Positions 46,427 to 57,000 of a stretch of 64,000 nucleotides of DNA are shown piece after piece. Both the position numbers and the translations under genes were made by a program. The DNA is from Micromonospora nigra (GTDB taxonomy: Bacteria; Actinomycetota; Actinomycetes; Mycobacteriales; Micromonosporaceae): contig NZ_FMHT01000003.1 of the NCBI RefSeq assembly GCF_900091585.1, positions 4,517,501 to 4,581,500 on the forward strand, in the 5' to 3' direction. Position 1 is the stretch's first letter, and the number at the start of each line of letters is the position of its first letter. The notes below the pieces were generated by a model, which saw only the letters and a list, made by a program, of their open reading frames with translations, was not told the DNA's origin and searched no databases.

Positions 46427-48022
46427 TCAGCGGCCCAGGTCGGCGAGGATGCGCTGGGCGGCGTTGTGTCCGGCCGCGCCGATCACGCTGCCTGCCGGGT
46501 GGCAGCCGGCGCTGCCCGCGTACACGCCGTCGACGCCGGTCGCGTAGGGCATCCGCTCGGTGAACGAGACCGTGTTGTCGACGTGGTGGATGTGCCCGCC
46601 GGTGATGCCGAAGTGCGCCTCGATGCCGGGTGGGGGCAACGGCACGGCGTCGGCGACGAGGTCGGTGGTGCCCGGGGCGTACCGCTCGCAGATGTCGAGC
46701 AGGCGGTCGGTGTAGCCGGGCAGCGCCGCCTCCCAGGTGGTGCCGGCCAGTTCGTACGGCACCGACTGCACGAACAGCGCCGACGAGTGGTGCCCGGCCG
46801 GGTCCTGCAACGAGGGGTCGACGGTGGTGTGCAGGTACCACTCGATCGTCGGCTCGTCGGGCAGCCGGCCGGCCCGCACGTCGGCCCACATGGCGCGCAG
46901 CGCCGCCATCGGCGCGGCCGAGTCCGCGCCGACCAGCGACGCCGAGCCGGGCAGCAGGTGGATGGTGGACCCGAACGGGCTGGGTGCGCCCGGCGGCAGG
47001 CAGGCGAAGCGGGGCAGGCCGGTCAGCGCCAGGTTGAGCTTGAGCGTGGTGCCGGGGCGGCGGACCGCCGTCATCCGCTCGCGCAGCGGGGCCGGGAGCG
47101 CGCCGTCGGGCAGCAGGTCCATCAGCCGGTACGGGTCGCACGCGCCGAGCACCACGGACGCGCCGACCTCCCGGCCGTCGGCGAGCACGACCCCGCTGGC
47201 CGCTCCGCCGTCGAGGGTGACCGCGGTGACCGGGGCACCGGTGACGATCCGCGCGCCGGAGGCGCGGGCGGCCTCGGCGAAGGTGCGGGAGACGGTGCCC
47301 ATACCACCTTCGGCGATCATCCAGGTGCCACCGGAGCCGGGCAGCCGGCACATGTTGTGCACCAGGAAGTTGTGCCCGGTGCCGGGGTCGTCGGGGCCGG
47401 CGTTGAGCCCGGACAGCCCGTCGGTGACCGCGTACATGCTGACCAGCAGCTCGGAGCGGAACTCGAAGCGGGCCAGGTGGTCGGCCACGGAGCCGCGTAC
47501 CAGGTCGACGAAGACCTGCCGCAGCGCCGGCCGCACGTACCGCTCGGCGGTCTCCTCCACCGGTAGCGGGTCGGCGAGCCAGGCGGGGGCGAGGTCGTCG
47601 CGCAGGGCGGCCAGTTCGGCCTGGAGCGCGTCGTCGGCGGCCACGTCGGCGGGGGAGAAGAACTCCGCGAGCTGTCGTCGGGTGGCGGCGGTGTCGCTGC
47701 CCATCAGCAGGTACGGCGAGCCGGGACCGCCCGGGGTGGGCAGGAAGTAGTGCGGGTCGCGGCGCAGTACGGGAATGCGTACGTCGAGCGTGGCCAGCAG
47801 CTCGGGCGGCGTCAGCCCGAGCAGGTACGACCCGGTGGAGTGGCGCAGCGCCGGTACGTTCGCGAACGGCGTCTCGGTGCGGGCGGCACCGCCGATCACC
47901 CCGGCGGCCTCCAGCACCAGCACGTCGAGCCCCGCGCGGGCCAGCAGGATCGCGGAGACCAGCCCGTTGTGCCCGGCCCCGACGACGACCACGTCCACCC
48001 GCCCCGGCACCTGATCCACCAT
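46427..48022 (-). CDS. FAD-dependent oxidoreductase, phytoene-desaturase/PYROXD2-like
   Basis: 531 residues. The dinucleotide-binding motif VVVVGAGHNGLVSAILLARAG is near the N-terminus (GAGHNGL core), followed by EAAGVIGGAARTE, and the C-terminal FAD-contact region GVYAGSAGCHPAGSVIGAAGHNA. This pattern fits the carotenoid desaturase-like NAD(P)/FAD oxidoreductases (PYROXD2 group). No carotenoid genes are adjacent, so a carotenoid role is not supported. The ATG is at 48022, 9 nt after the tetR stop on the same strand; the two may form an operon. Confidence 0.85.
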   Translation of the reverse strand: MVDQVPGRVDVVVVGAGHNGLVSAILLARAGLDVLVLEAAGVIGGAARTETPFANVPALRHSTGSYLLGLTPPELLATLDVRIPVLRRDPHYFLPTPGGPGSPYLLMGSDTAATRRQLAEFFSPADVAADDALQAELAALRDDLAPAWLADPLPVEETAERYVRPALRQVFVDLVRGSVADHLARFEFRSELLVSMYAVTDGLSGLNAGPDDPGTGHNFLVHNMCRLPGSGGTWMIAEGGMGTVSRTFAEAARASGARIVTGAPVTAVTLDGGAASGVVLADGREVGASVVLGACDPYRLMDLLPDGALPAPLRERMTAVRRPGTTLKLNLALTGLPRFACLPPGAPSPFGSTIHLLPGSASLVGADSAAPMAALRAMWADVRAGRLPDEPTIEWYLHTTVDPSLQDPAGHHSSALFVQSVPYELAGTTWEAALPGYTDRLLDICERYAPGTTDLVADAVPLPPPGIEAHFGITGGHIHHVDNTVSFTERMPYATGVDGVYAGSAGCHPAGSVIGAAGHNAAQRILADLGR

Positions 48023-48031
48023 TCCCGCACC

Positions 48032-48727
48032 CTAACCCTCGACCAGGGTTGCCAGGAAGGTGGTCAGTTCCAGGTCGAAGAGGGGTCCGGGGTCGGTCAG
48101 GGCCCAGCTGAGCTGGCCGAACACCTCCATGGCCACCAGGCCGTAGAGGCGGGTCCAGCCGGCGAGGAAGGCGTACGTGACCTCGATGGGGATCTCGCCG
48201 TGGCTGGCCCGCAGCGGCTCCAGCCGGTCGCCGAGGCGCTCGCGGAGCAGCTCCGGCGGGGGACCGGGCCAGGGGTTGCGGTGCCACAGGTCGAGGAAGG
48301 GCTCCACGAACACCGCGCCGAACCGGGCGCCCGGGTGGTCGGCGTCGGCGCAGCCGGCCACGAACGCCTCCAGGGCGGGGGTCGGCGCGCCGAAGATCAG
48401 CCCGAACTCGGCGGGATGGGCCACCGACCAGGCGCGGAACGCCCGGGCCATGGCCGTCAGCCGGGCGACGGGATCGTCGGCCTCGTCGCGGGCCTGCTCC
48501 AGCCGGTGCCGCAGCTCGTCGTACAGGTCGCCGGCGACCCCGGCGACGAGTGCCTCCAGGCTGGGGAAGTAGCGGTAGATGGCGGGGGCGGTCATGCCCA
48601 TGTCGCGGGCGATCGCGCGTAGCGACACGGCCTCGACGCCGCCGGCGACCAGCAGCTTCCGGGCACCGGCCTTGATCTCGGCGACGGTCGCCGTACGCAG
48701 CCGCTCGCGCCGCGTCGGTGCGGTCAT
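48032..48727 (-). CDS. TetR-family regulator (WHG-type C-terminal domain)
   Basis: 231 residues. The N-terminal HTH (VAEIKAGARKLL, VEAVSLRAIARDMGMTAPAIYRYF) is typical of TetR repressors. The ligand domain carries GWTRLYGLVAMEVFGQL, resembling the WHG family signature. It is divergent from the MMPL transporter gene (104 bp between starts) and upstream of the flavoenzyme gene, so it probably represses one or both. The ligand is unknown. Confidence 0.9.
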   Translation of the reverse strand: MTAPTRRERLRTATVAEIKAGARKLLVAGGVEAVSLRAIARDMGMTAPAIYRYFPSLEALVAGVAGDLYDELRHRLEQARDEADDPVARLTAMARAFRAWSVAHPAEFGLIFGAPTPALEAFVAGCADADHPGARFGAVFVEPFLDLWHRNPWPGPPPELLRERLGDRLEPLRASHGEIPIEVTYAFLAGWTRLYGLVAMEVFGQLSWALTDPGPLFDLELTTFLATLVEG

Positions 48728-48750
48728 CCGTGGCCCCCTTGACCGGAGCG

Positions 48751-48791
48751 AACGCCGTTGTCATAGTTAACGCCGTTCACTGTGCTGAGTG
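48751..48791. promoter_or_regulatory. Candidate TetR operator between tetR and the MMPL gene
   Basis: AACGCCGTT occurs twice, at 48751-48759 and 48769-48777, 18 bp apart, separated by GTCATAGTT containing a GTTAAC palindrome. CACT-N6-AGTG follows at 48778-48791. The elements lie in the 104-bp divergent promoter region. Confidence 0.5.
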
Positions 48792-48831
48792 ATGCTTACT
48801 TGCAGCGTAGCTGCCGATCGAGGGGGAAGCG

Positions 48832-51006
48832 ATGTTCGTCTGGTGGGGAAGAGCGGTGGTGCGGTTGCGCTGGGTCGTCCTGTCCGCCGCCGCCGCGCTG
48901 ATGGTGCTCGGCGCGACGTGGGGAGCCGGGGTCTTCGGCCAGCTGACCGGCGGCGGGTTCGACGACCCGGCCAGCGAGTCGAGCCGGGCCGCGCAGCGGA
49001 TCACCGACGAGCTGGGCCGGCAGGGGGCCGACCTGGTGGTGCTCTGGTCCAGCGACACCGCCACCGCCGACCAGCCGGCCTTCCGCGACCCGGTCACCGC
49101 GACCGTCACCCGGCTGCGCGAGCGCGCCGAGGTCGCCGACATCACCACCTGGTACGACACCTGGGCCCCCGCGCTGCTGTCGGCCGACCGCCGGGCCACG
49201 TACGCGCTGGTCCAGCTACGCGGGGCCGACGAGGACGCGCTGACCGCGTCGTACGAGGCGGTGCGGCCGGCGCTGGACACCCCCGGACTGCGCACCGAGA
49301 CCGGCGGCCAGGTGGCCTTCCTGCACGAGGCGAACACCCGCACCACCGAGGACATCACCCGCGCCGAGCTCCTGTCCATGCCGGTGCTGCTCGTGCTGCT
49401 CGTGGTCATCTTCGGCGGACTGGTCGCCGCGTCCACCCCGCTGCTCGTCGGCGGCCTGGCCATCCTCGGCGCGTTCGTCGCGGTGCGGCTGGTCACCCTG
49501 GTCACCGACGTCTCCCTGTTCGCCATCAACGTGATCACCCTGATCGGCCTGGGCATGGCCGTCGACTACGCGCTGTTCGTGGTCAGCCGGTTCCGGGAGG
49601 AGCTGGCCGCCGGTCACGACACCCCGACCGCGATCTCCCGCACCATGCTCACCGCCGGGCGCACCGTGTTCGTCTCCGGGCTCACCATCGCCCTCGCCAT
49701 GGCCAGCCTGCTGATCTTCCCGCAGTCATTCCTGCGCTCCATGGGGCTCGGTGGGGTAGCCGCCGTCCTGGTGGCGATGCTGGCGGCGCTGACCGTGCTG
49801 CCGGCCCTGCTCGCGGTGCTCGGCCCGAGGATCGACGCGGTGCGCGTACCCCTGCCGTGGCGGCGGGGGTCACGCGGTGGGCGGCCGGCGGCGGGTGCGG
49901 GAAACGGCGCCTGGGCCCGGATCGCCCGCAGCGTGATGCGGCGTCCGGTGCGCTACCTGGTCGGGGTCGTGGTGCTGCTCGGGGTGCTGGCGGTGCCGGC
50001 CCTGCGGATGGAGTTCGGCGGCTTCGACGAGCGGGTGCTGCCCGTCGACGCCGCCCCCCGGGTGGTATCCGAGCGGATCGCCGAGGAGTTCCCCGGGGCC
50101 ACCCTCGCCCCGGTCGACGTGCTGGTCTCCGGTGCCCCGGCCGAGGCGGTGCCGGCCTTCGTCGAGCGGGTCACGGCGGTGCCCGGCGTGACCGGCGTGC
50201 GGGTCGCGGCGCAGCGCGGCGACTCGACACTGCTGACGGTGAGCTACCCCGGCGAGCCCACCGGCGACACCGCCGAAGGCGTGGTCGGCGCGCTGCGGGC
50301 GCTGCCCGCCCCGGCCGGGGCGGAGGTGCTCGTCGGCGGCCGGCCCGCCGCCGAACGGGACCTGCTGGACAGCCTCTCCGGCCGGCTGCCCTGGATGGCG
50401 CTGCTGATGGCCGTGGCCACCCTGGTGCTGCTGTTCCTCGCCTTCGGCTCGGTGGTGCTGCCCGTCAAGGCGGTGCTGATGAACCTGGTCTCGATCGGCG
50501 CCTCGTTCGGCGTGGTGGTCTGGATCTTCCAGGACGGCCACCTGGCCGACCTGCTCGGCTTCACCCCGACGGGCTTCATCGAGCCGAGCAACCCGATCCT
50601 CATGCTGGCGGTGCTGTTCGGCCTGGCCACCGACTACGAGGTGTTCCTGCTCTCGCGGGTCCGCGAGGAGTGGGACCGCACCGGGGACAACACCTCGGCC
50701 GTGGCCACCGGACTCCAGCACACCGGCCGGATCATCACCGCCGCCGCGCTGCTGCTGATCATCGTGGTGGCGGGCTTCGCGACCGGCAGCATGTCCTACA
50801 TCAAGCTGATCGGGATCGGCATGATCGTGGCGATCGTGGTCGACGCGACCCTGGTGCGGGCGCTGCTGGTGCCGGCCACCATGCGGCTGCTGGGCCGGTA
50901 CAACTGGTGGGCACCCGGGCCGCTCGGGGGTCTCTACCGCCGCTGGGGCATCCGGGAGACCGCCGACCCCGAGCCGGAGCCTCGTCACCCCGCGCTGACC
51001 ACCTAG
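48832..51006 (+). CDS. MMPL/RND-family membrane transporter, 724 aa
   Basis: About 11-12 hydrophobic segments in two similar halves. The first half has VVLSAAAALMVLGATWG and a GMAVDYALFVVSRFREEL motif; the second has ATDYEVFLLSRVREEWDRT. Both Asp-Tyr motifs (DYALF, DYEVF) are typical MMPL proton-relay positions. The ATG is at 48832 behind GAGGGGG. It exports lipids, siderophores or toxic compounds in other actinomycetes; the substrate is unknown. Likely controlled by the divergent TetR. Confidence 0.93.
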   Translation: MFVWWGRAVVRLRWVVLSAAAALMVLGATWGAGVFGQLTGGGFDDPASESSRAAQRITDELGRQGADLVVLWSSDTATADQPAFRDPVTATVTRLRERAEVADITTWYDTWAPALLSADRRATYALVQLRGADEDALTASYEAVRPALDTPGLRTETGGQVAFLHEANTRTTEDITRAELLSMPVLLVLLVVIFGGLVAASTPLLVGGLAILGAFVAVRLVTLVTDVSLFAINVITLIGLGMAVDYALFVVSRFREELAAGHDTPTAISRTMLTAGRTVFVSGLTIALAMASLLIFPQSFLRSMGLGGVAAVLVAMLAALTVLPALLAVLGPRIDAVRVPLPWRRGSRGGRPAAGAGNGAWARIARSVMRRPVRYLVGVVVLLGVLAVPALRMEFGGFDERVLPVDAAPRVVSERIAEEFPGATLAPVDVLVSGAPAEAVPAFVERVTAVPGVTGVRVAAQRGDSTLLTVSYPGEPTGDTAEGVVGALRALPAPAGAEVLVGGRPAAERDLLDSLSGRLPWMALLMAVATLVLLFLAFGSVVLPVKAVLMNLVSIGASFGVVVWIFQDGHLADLLGFTPTGFIEPSNPILMLAVLFGLATDYEVFLLSRVREEWDRTGDNTSAVATGLQHTGRIITAAALLLIIVVAGFATGSMSYIKLIGIGMIVAIVVDATLVRALLVPATMRLLGRYNWWAPGPLGGLYRRWGIRETADPEPEPRHPALTT

Positions 51007-51137
51007 CGCCCGCCCAGCGCCAACTCTCCCGCGCCCTGCCCTCGCTGCCGCCTGCCCTCCGCAGTGCCCTGCCCCCTGCCGCCTGCCGCCGGCGCCCTGC
51101 CTGTGGCCCGCTGCGCCCTGCGGCGTCGACCCGTTGT

Positions 51138-51198
51138 GTCGATCATGGAGTTGTTGCTCCGAAGGCGCGCGCCCGTAGCGACAACCTTCATGATCGAC
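51138..51198. repeat. Inverted repeat with GATCATG core in the intergenic region
   Basis: GTCGATCATG at 51138-51147 pairs with CATGATCGAC at 51189-51198, and the inner parts (GAGTTGTTGCT against GCGACAACCTT) pair imperfectly. It lies between the convergent MMPL and YihY genes and overlaps the last codons of the latter. It may act as a terminator. Elements of this kind appear to be dispersed in Micromonospora (from memory). Confidence 0.75.
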
Positions 51199-52051
51199 AG
51201 GGTCGGGCGGGGGGCGGGGGAGCGGGGCCGGGGTGGGTGCGCCAGCGGGACAGGGCCAGGGTGGCCGAGTAGCCGGCCAGGACGATCACGTGGAACAGGT
51301 AGAGCCAGAGGAGCACCGCCACGCCCGCGCCGATCGCGTCGAAACCCCCGAACGGAACGCCCAGGTCGATCGGCAGGGAGGCGAACAGCACGAAACCGTG
51401 CAGGAAGCCGGACAGGTTCGCCGCCGTGAACGATCCGACCGCCAGCGTGGACAGCCAGTCCGGCGACGCCGGGCCGACCACCCGGAACACCCACAGCAGC
51501 ACCGGGGTGAGCACCAGCCACACCGCCAGGAACGACAGCACCACCCCGAGCGCACCCACCCAGCCGCCCTGCCGCACCAGCCGGGTGGTCACCGGCAGCG
51601 CGAGCAGGATCGACAGCAGTAACGCCGGGGCGGGAGCGAGCAGCGGCAGCAGCAACAGCCGTCCCCGCCAGCCGACGAAGGACTCGCCGGTGTGCGACAG
51701 CGCCACCGACACGAACGCCCGCCGCAGCCCCTCGCCGTACAGCGACGCGGGCAGCAGCGAGGCCAACGCGAGCAGCGGGGTCAACCCCACCCCGGCCTCG
51801 ACCAGCGCGGCCACCGCGCGGGGCGCGCCGATCGCGTCGGGCAGCGTCTCCACGGCGTACGACGTGAGCCGGCGTACCCGGTCGGCTCCCGCCACCAGCG
51901 AGGTGAGCCAGATCGCCAGCAGCGCCACCGGCACCACGGCGATCGCCCCGTAGAACGTGATCGCGGCGGCGTGCAGCGACAGGTCCCGTCCCCGTACCGG
52001 CCGGAACGCGGCACTGGTGATCCGCTTCGTCCGCCGCCATCCGTCGCCCAT
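51188..52051 (-). CDS. YihY/BrkB-family membrane protein, 287 aa
   Basis: Six hydrophobic segments including HAAAITFYGAIAVVPVALLAIW, the usual YihY start, and a segment with LLAPAPALLLSILLALPVTT. The C-terminus is short and Pro-rich. The family's function is disputed (once called RNase BN). The ATG is at 52051. It is divergent to the GNAT gene and convergent to MMPL. No signal of a partner. Confidence 0.88.
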   Translation of the reverse strand: MGDGWRRTKRITSAAFRPVRGRDLSLHAAAITFYGAIAVVPVALLAIWLTSLVAGADRVRRLTSYAVETLPDAIGAPRAVAALVEAGVGLTPLLALASLLPASLYGEGLRRAFVSVALSHTGESFVGWRGRLLLLPLLAPAPALLLSILLALPVTTRLVRQGGWVGALGVVLSFLAVWLVLTPVLLWVFRVVGPASPDWLSTLAVGSFTAANLSGFLHGFVLFASLPIDLGVPFGGFDAIGAGVAVLLWLYLFHVIVLAGYSATLALSRWRTHPGPAPPPPARPCRS

Positions 52052-52102
52052 CGCCGTTTTCTTCCCCGTCGCTCCGCCCGTCAGTCATTAGGATCGCCGC
52101 CC

Positions 52103-52645
52103 ATGACCGTAGTCACGACCGACCGCCTGGTGATCCGTGCGTGGACCGACGCGCCGGCCGACCTCGACCGGTTCTACGACATCTACTCGCGGGACGAGGT
52201 GATGCGCTGGCTGGGCGGGGGAGCGGGGCGGCTGACCGATCCGGCGCAGGCCGCTCCGCGGCTGGCCGCCTGGAGTGCGCGGTTCGACCGGTACGCCGGC
52301 CGGTACGGCCTGTGGGCGGTGCAGGTGCGCGCGACCGGTGTGGTGGCGGGCACCGTGCTGGTCAAGCCCCTGCCGGGCTGCGACGGCGAGACACCGACCG
52401 GGGACATCGAGGTCGGCTGGCACCTGCACCCCGACGCGCAGGGCCACGGGTACGCCACCGAGGCCGCCCGCGCCATGCTCGACCGCGAGTTCGCGCTCGG
52501 TGGCCGTCGGGTCTACGCGGTGGTGGCCCCCGGCAACGAGCGCTCGACGGCGGTGTGCCGCCGCCTCGGCATGACGCCGGTGGGCCGGCGCACGAACTGG
52601 TACGGGGGCGTGGAGGTGGAGACCTTCGTCGTCGACGCCCCCTGA
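52103..52645 (+). CDS. GNAT-family N-acetyltransferase, 180 aa
   Basis: An acetyl-CoA-dependent acetyltransferase of the RimJ/RimL type. It starts MTVVTTDRLVIRAWTDAPAD. The acetyl-CoA loop is DAQGHGYATEAARAML (Q/RxxGxG/A). Later motif NERSTAVCRRLGMTPVGR is also typical. The ATG is at 52103. The substrate is unknown. Confidence 0.9.
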   Translation: MTVVTTDRLVIRAWTDAPADLDRFYDIYSRDEVMRWLGGGAGRLTDPAQAAPRLAAWSARFDRYAGRYGLWAVQVRATGVVAGTVLVKPLPGCDGETPTGDIEVGWHLHPDAQGHGYATEAARAMLDREFALGGRRVYAVVAPGNERSTAVCRRLGMTPVGRRTNWYGGVEVETFVVDAP

Positions 52646-52761
52646 CCGGCGACGACACCGTCGTGCTGCCCGGCCTTTCGGCCCCGCGCTCACCGTACCG
52701 TCGTCGTGCAGCCGGGCCGGGCGGTCGACACCGCCCGGCCCGCGGGTCGCGGTGCGTGTGC

Positions 52762-54084
52762 TCAGCCGAAGGTCTTGTGGATCCGCCAGTCGTCACCGAG
52801 AACCAGCTTCACGGCCGGGCCGGTGTTGGTGGTCGACGGGTGGTAGACGCGCATCTTGCCGTCCGACTCGTACCGCACCCACATGTCGGGCACGTTGTCG
52901 CCGCTGATGTCGGGGATGCTGACGACGACGGCCATGTTCGCCGCCGACCAGCCGGTGCCATAGCTGACGTCACCGTCGCGGGAGTTGGCGGCCAGCATCA
53001 GCGAGACGAGGTCAACGCTGCCCGGCGTCGCACCCGGCCGGCCGTGCCGGATGTACATGTTGCCGTTGACGAGGTTGCGCCACAGCAGGTCGGGTGTGCC
53101 GTCGAGGTCGATGTCGGCGATGTTGAGCACCTCCCGGTCAGCCCAGGCGTTGTGGTTCATCCGGGTGGCCTCCTGGAAACCGGCCCCGGTGTAGCCCGAC
53201 AGCACCCAGAACTCGCCGCCGGAGCGCAGGGCCAGGTCGGGCCGACTGTCACCGGTGATGTCGCCGAGAGCCTTGATCTGGGTCCAGGTCGACGGGTTCG
53301 GGGCGTTGCCGGGCAGGATGATCCGCAGCCGTCGGTCGACGTCGAAGCTGCCGTACCCGTCGCCGGGGTAGAGCCAGAAACCGCCGTCGGGGGCGACCGC
53401 GAACAGGTCGGTGATGCCGTCCCCCGGGTACGCGTCGGAGTGCTTGGTGATCAGTGCCGCCTTCGTGCCGTTCCACCAGTGCCCGGGCGGGTTGAGGGTG
53501 CCCTCGTTGTCGTACGAGGAGTACAGCCAGGCGTACAGCTCGCCGTCGCTGGTGGTGTCGTTCTCGTCGACGTCACCCGCGTAGGTGCGCAGGTTGCCCG
53601 CGTTGTCCACGAACATCAGGTCGGGGATTCCGTCGCCACCGGTGTCGCCGGGGCCGTCACCGGAGTCGCGTGGTGGCACATACATGGCGTAGTCGGTGCG
53701 GGCGCTGCGGTTGCCGACCACGTCGTAGGCGTAGACGTGCAGCGTGGTGGGACCGGCGTGGCGGGGCCGCAGGTCGGGCACGGTGGCCTCACCGGCGACG
53801 GCCGGCACGTACGTGTGGCGGATGCCCTCGAAGGCGTAGCTGAACTGCACGGCGCCGGTGGCCTTGAAGGAGATGGCTCCGGTCTCGCCGAAGTTCACCG
53901 TCGTCCAGGTGGCCCCGTCGGGGGTGGCCCGCAGGAACACGTCACTGGTGACGTCCGGCGCCGGGGGTGCGGCCGCGTCGACGGTGAGGCGGCACGGGTC
54001 GGTGCCCGGCGGGAAGTACGTGGAGGTCGCGCCCGGAGGTGTCCTCGGCCCGCACGTCCCACGAGTAGGTGGCCTGGTCCTCCA
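52762..54084 (-). pseudogene. C-terminal remnant of an FG-GAP/VCBS repeat secreted protein
   Basis: The frame ends at 52762 (…DDWRIHKTFG) and encodes FG-GAP repeats with calcium-type motifs: GDGIPDLMFVDNAGNL, GDGITDLFAVAPDGGF, GDSRPDLALRSGGEF, DLDGTPDLLWRNL and GDNVPDMWVRYESDG. These form a beta-propeller of secreted proteins. Upstream, the sequence reads WRKCTSLEDQATYSWDVRAE in a different frame. An extra base near 54030-54040 (GGGCGC where GGCGC would restore the frame) separates the two parts. The similarity stops at about 54085, where the opposite-strand RHS gene begins, so the N-terminal half and signal peptide are missing. A pseudogene is inferred. Confidence 0.8.
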
Positions 54085-54093
54085 GGCTGGTGC

Positions 54094-57000
54094 ATTTCCG
54101 CCACCAACAACCAGGCGTCGTGGATCGGCGACGGTTGGGACTACGCGGCCGGTGCCATCACCCGCTCGTACGCCAACTGTCGGCAGGACTCCAAGAAGGC
54201 CGGTGCGAACAACACCACGCACCGCACCGCCGACCTGTGCTGGGGCTCCGACAACGCCACCCTGTCCCTGGGCGGCATGACCACTGAGCTGGTCTGGGAC
54301 AGTGGCACGTGGACCACCGCCAACGGCGACGGTTCGAAGGTCGAACTGAAGACGGGCGGGGTCAACGGCGACGCCGACGGCGAGTACTGGGTCGTCACCA
54401 CCCGGGACGGCACGAAGTACCACTTCGGCCGCAACCGCCTGCCCGGCTGGTCCGAGGGCAAGCCGGTGACCAACTCGGTGCTCACCGTCCCGGTCTACGG
54501 CAACCATGCCGGTGAGCCCTGCTACCAGGCGGGCGACTGGCACGGGTCGCACTGCACGCAGGGTTGGCGGTGGTCGCTGGACTACGTCGAGGACGTCCAC
54601 GGCAACGCGATGAGCCTGTGGTGGGCCAAGGAAACCAACAACTACGCCCGGAACTTCAACTTCAAGTCCCCCGTGTCGTACGACCGCGGCGGCTACCTCA
54701 CCCGGATCGACTACGGGCAGCGCAAGGACACCGTCTACACGGCCGCGCCGCTGGCCCGGGTCACCTTCGACGTCGCGGAGCGGTGCTTCGCCGAGGGCGG
54801 GCTCACCTGCTCCGAAGCGAACTTCAACAGCGAGATCCCCGACGACTACCGCATCTGGTACGACACCCCCGCCGCCCTCAACTGCGACGCGGACGGCAAG
54901 TGCTGGGACGTGTCGCCGTCCTTCTTCACCCGCAAGCGCCTCGACAAGATCACCACCTTCGCGCAGCGGCGCAGCGGTCTCACCGACCTCCAGAAGGTGG
55001 ACGAGTACCAGCTCACCCAATCCTTCCCGACCCTGCTGACCGGCCCCAACACGGCCCTGTGGCTGGAGTCGATCCAGCGCACCGGTCACGGCGCCAGCGG
55101 CACCGCCGCCGACCGGATCACGCTCAACCCGGTGCGGTTCGTGCACAACCGCGAGGACATGCCGAACCGCGTCGAGGACGACGACCGCCCCGGCTTCTCC
55201 CGGCTGCGCATCGAGCGGGTGGTCAACGAGTACGGCGGCGAGACCGTCGTCACCTACAGCGCGCCCGAGGGCGCGTGCGACACCGGCGTCGGACTGCCCA
55301 CCACCACGGCGGGCTACCAGGCCAACACCCGCCTGTGCTACCCCAGCTTCTGGCACCCGGATCCGGCCGCCGACGACGAGATCGACTGGTTCCACAAGTA
55401 CGTCGTCAAGGCCATCGAGGAACTGCCGGCCATCGACGGGGCCGCGAACTCCACCCGCACCGAGTACGCCTACGCCAACGCCGCCTGGCGGCTCGCCGAG
55501 CAGGAGTTCACCAAGAAGTCCCGCCGCACGTACTCCCAGTTCGCCGGCTTCGAGCAGGTCACCGTGCTCACCGGCCCGGAAACCCCGGAGCTGGGCAGCG
55601 AGCGGACCAAGTCCGTGACCCGTTACTTCCGCGGCATGGGCGACACCGTCGAGGTCACCGACATCACCGGCGCGCGGATCGCCGACGACCGGGAGCCCTT
55701 CGCCGGCCGCGTCGCCGAGGAACTGACGTACGCCAGTGCGGGCGACCCGGCCGCGGACTGGCTGACCCGCAGCGTCACCTACCCGGCGGCCACCGAACTG
55801 GCCTCCCGCGCCCGCGACGACGGCCTCGACCCGCTGAAGGCCTGGCGGGTCACCGACGCCAGGCAGAAGGCGTGGGCCAGGTCGTCCGGCGACGGCGACG
55901 ACACCCGGACCCTGCGCGTGGTCGAGACGAAGACCACCTACGACGCCGTGTACGGCCTGCCGGTGACGATCGAGTCCCTCGGCGACACCCAGGAGTCGGG
56001 CGACGAGTCCTGCACCACCGTCGACCACCTGCACGACACCGGCAAACACATCATCGGCCTGACCAGGCAGATCCGAACCAGCGCCACGACCTGCGCCGCA
56101 GCCACGTTCGAGGACCTGACGACGCTGGCCTCGGCGGGCCGGGTCGCCTACGACGGTCAGGCGTACGGCGCGGCCATCCCCGCGACCGGGCGTGGCCTCG
56201 CCACCCAGACCTGGTCGCTGAAGGCGGACGGCTCCGGCTTCCAGAACGAGGGCACCACCGCCTTCGACCCGATCGGGCGGGTGACGAGCCGGACCGACCC
56301 CGACGGCAACGTCTCGCAGATCGAATACCTCCCCGCCTCCGGGCAGGCCCACTCGGTGCGGGAGGAGAACTCCCTCGGGCACGAGCAGACCCGCGAGCTG
56401 GACCCGGGCCGCGCCGTCACCCTGAAGACCACCGACCCCAACGGGCACGTCAGCGAGGCGAAGTACGACGCCCTCGGCCGCCTGGTCGAGGCGTGGGGAG
56501 CGGGGCGTACGCCGTCGCCGACGGCTGTGCCGGACTTCCGCGCCGAGTACGCCCTGCCCGCCGTCACCGTCGACCCCGAGGACGCCGAGGACCAGGACCG
56601 CAAGCCGCCGTACGTCACCACGTTCAGCCGTGGCCACGACAATCGGATCCAGACCTCCGTCACCATCTACGACGGTCTGGGCCGCGAGCGGCAGAGCCAG
56701 GTCGAGGCCACCGGCGGCGGTCGGCTGATCACCGACACGCTCTACAACTCGGCCGGCGAGGTGTGGCAGACCAACAACGCCTACTTCGCCGAGGGCTCCC
56801 CGACCGGTCAGTTGTTCACGCCACTGTCCGACACGGTGGTGCCCAACGCCACCCGCTACACCTACGACGGGCTCGGCCGGGTCACCCTGGAGATGCCGCT
56901 GCTCGCCGGGGTGGAAAAGCCGGAGCGGGCCACCCGCTACGTCTACGGGCTCGACCACTCCACCGTGGTCAACCCCGACGGGGCGGCCTCGTACCGGCTG

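Noticed and set aside
52141..54093. Extension of the RHS frame upstream through the GNAT and FG-GAP genes
   Set aside because: That part overlaps the clear GNAT gene in another frame and is antisense to FG-GAP. It shows no RHS or signal sequence.
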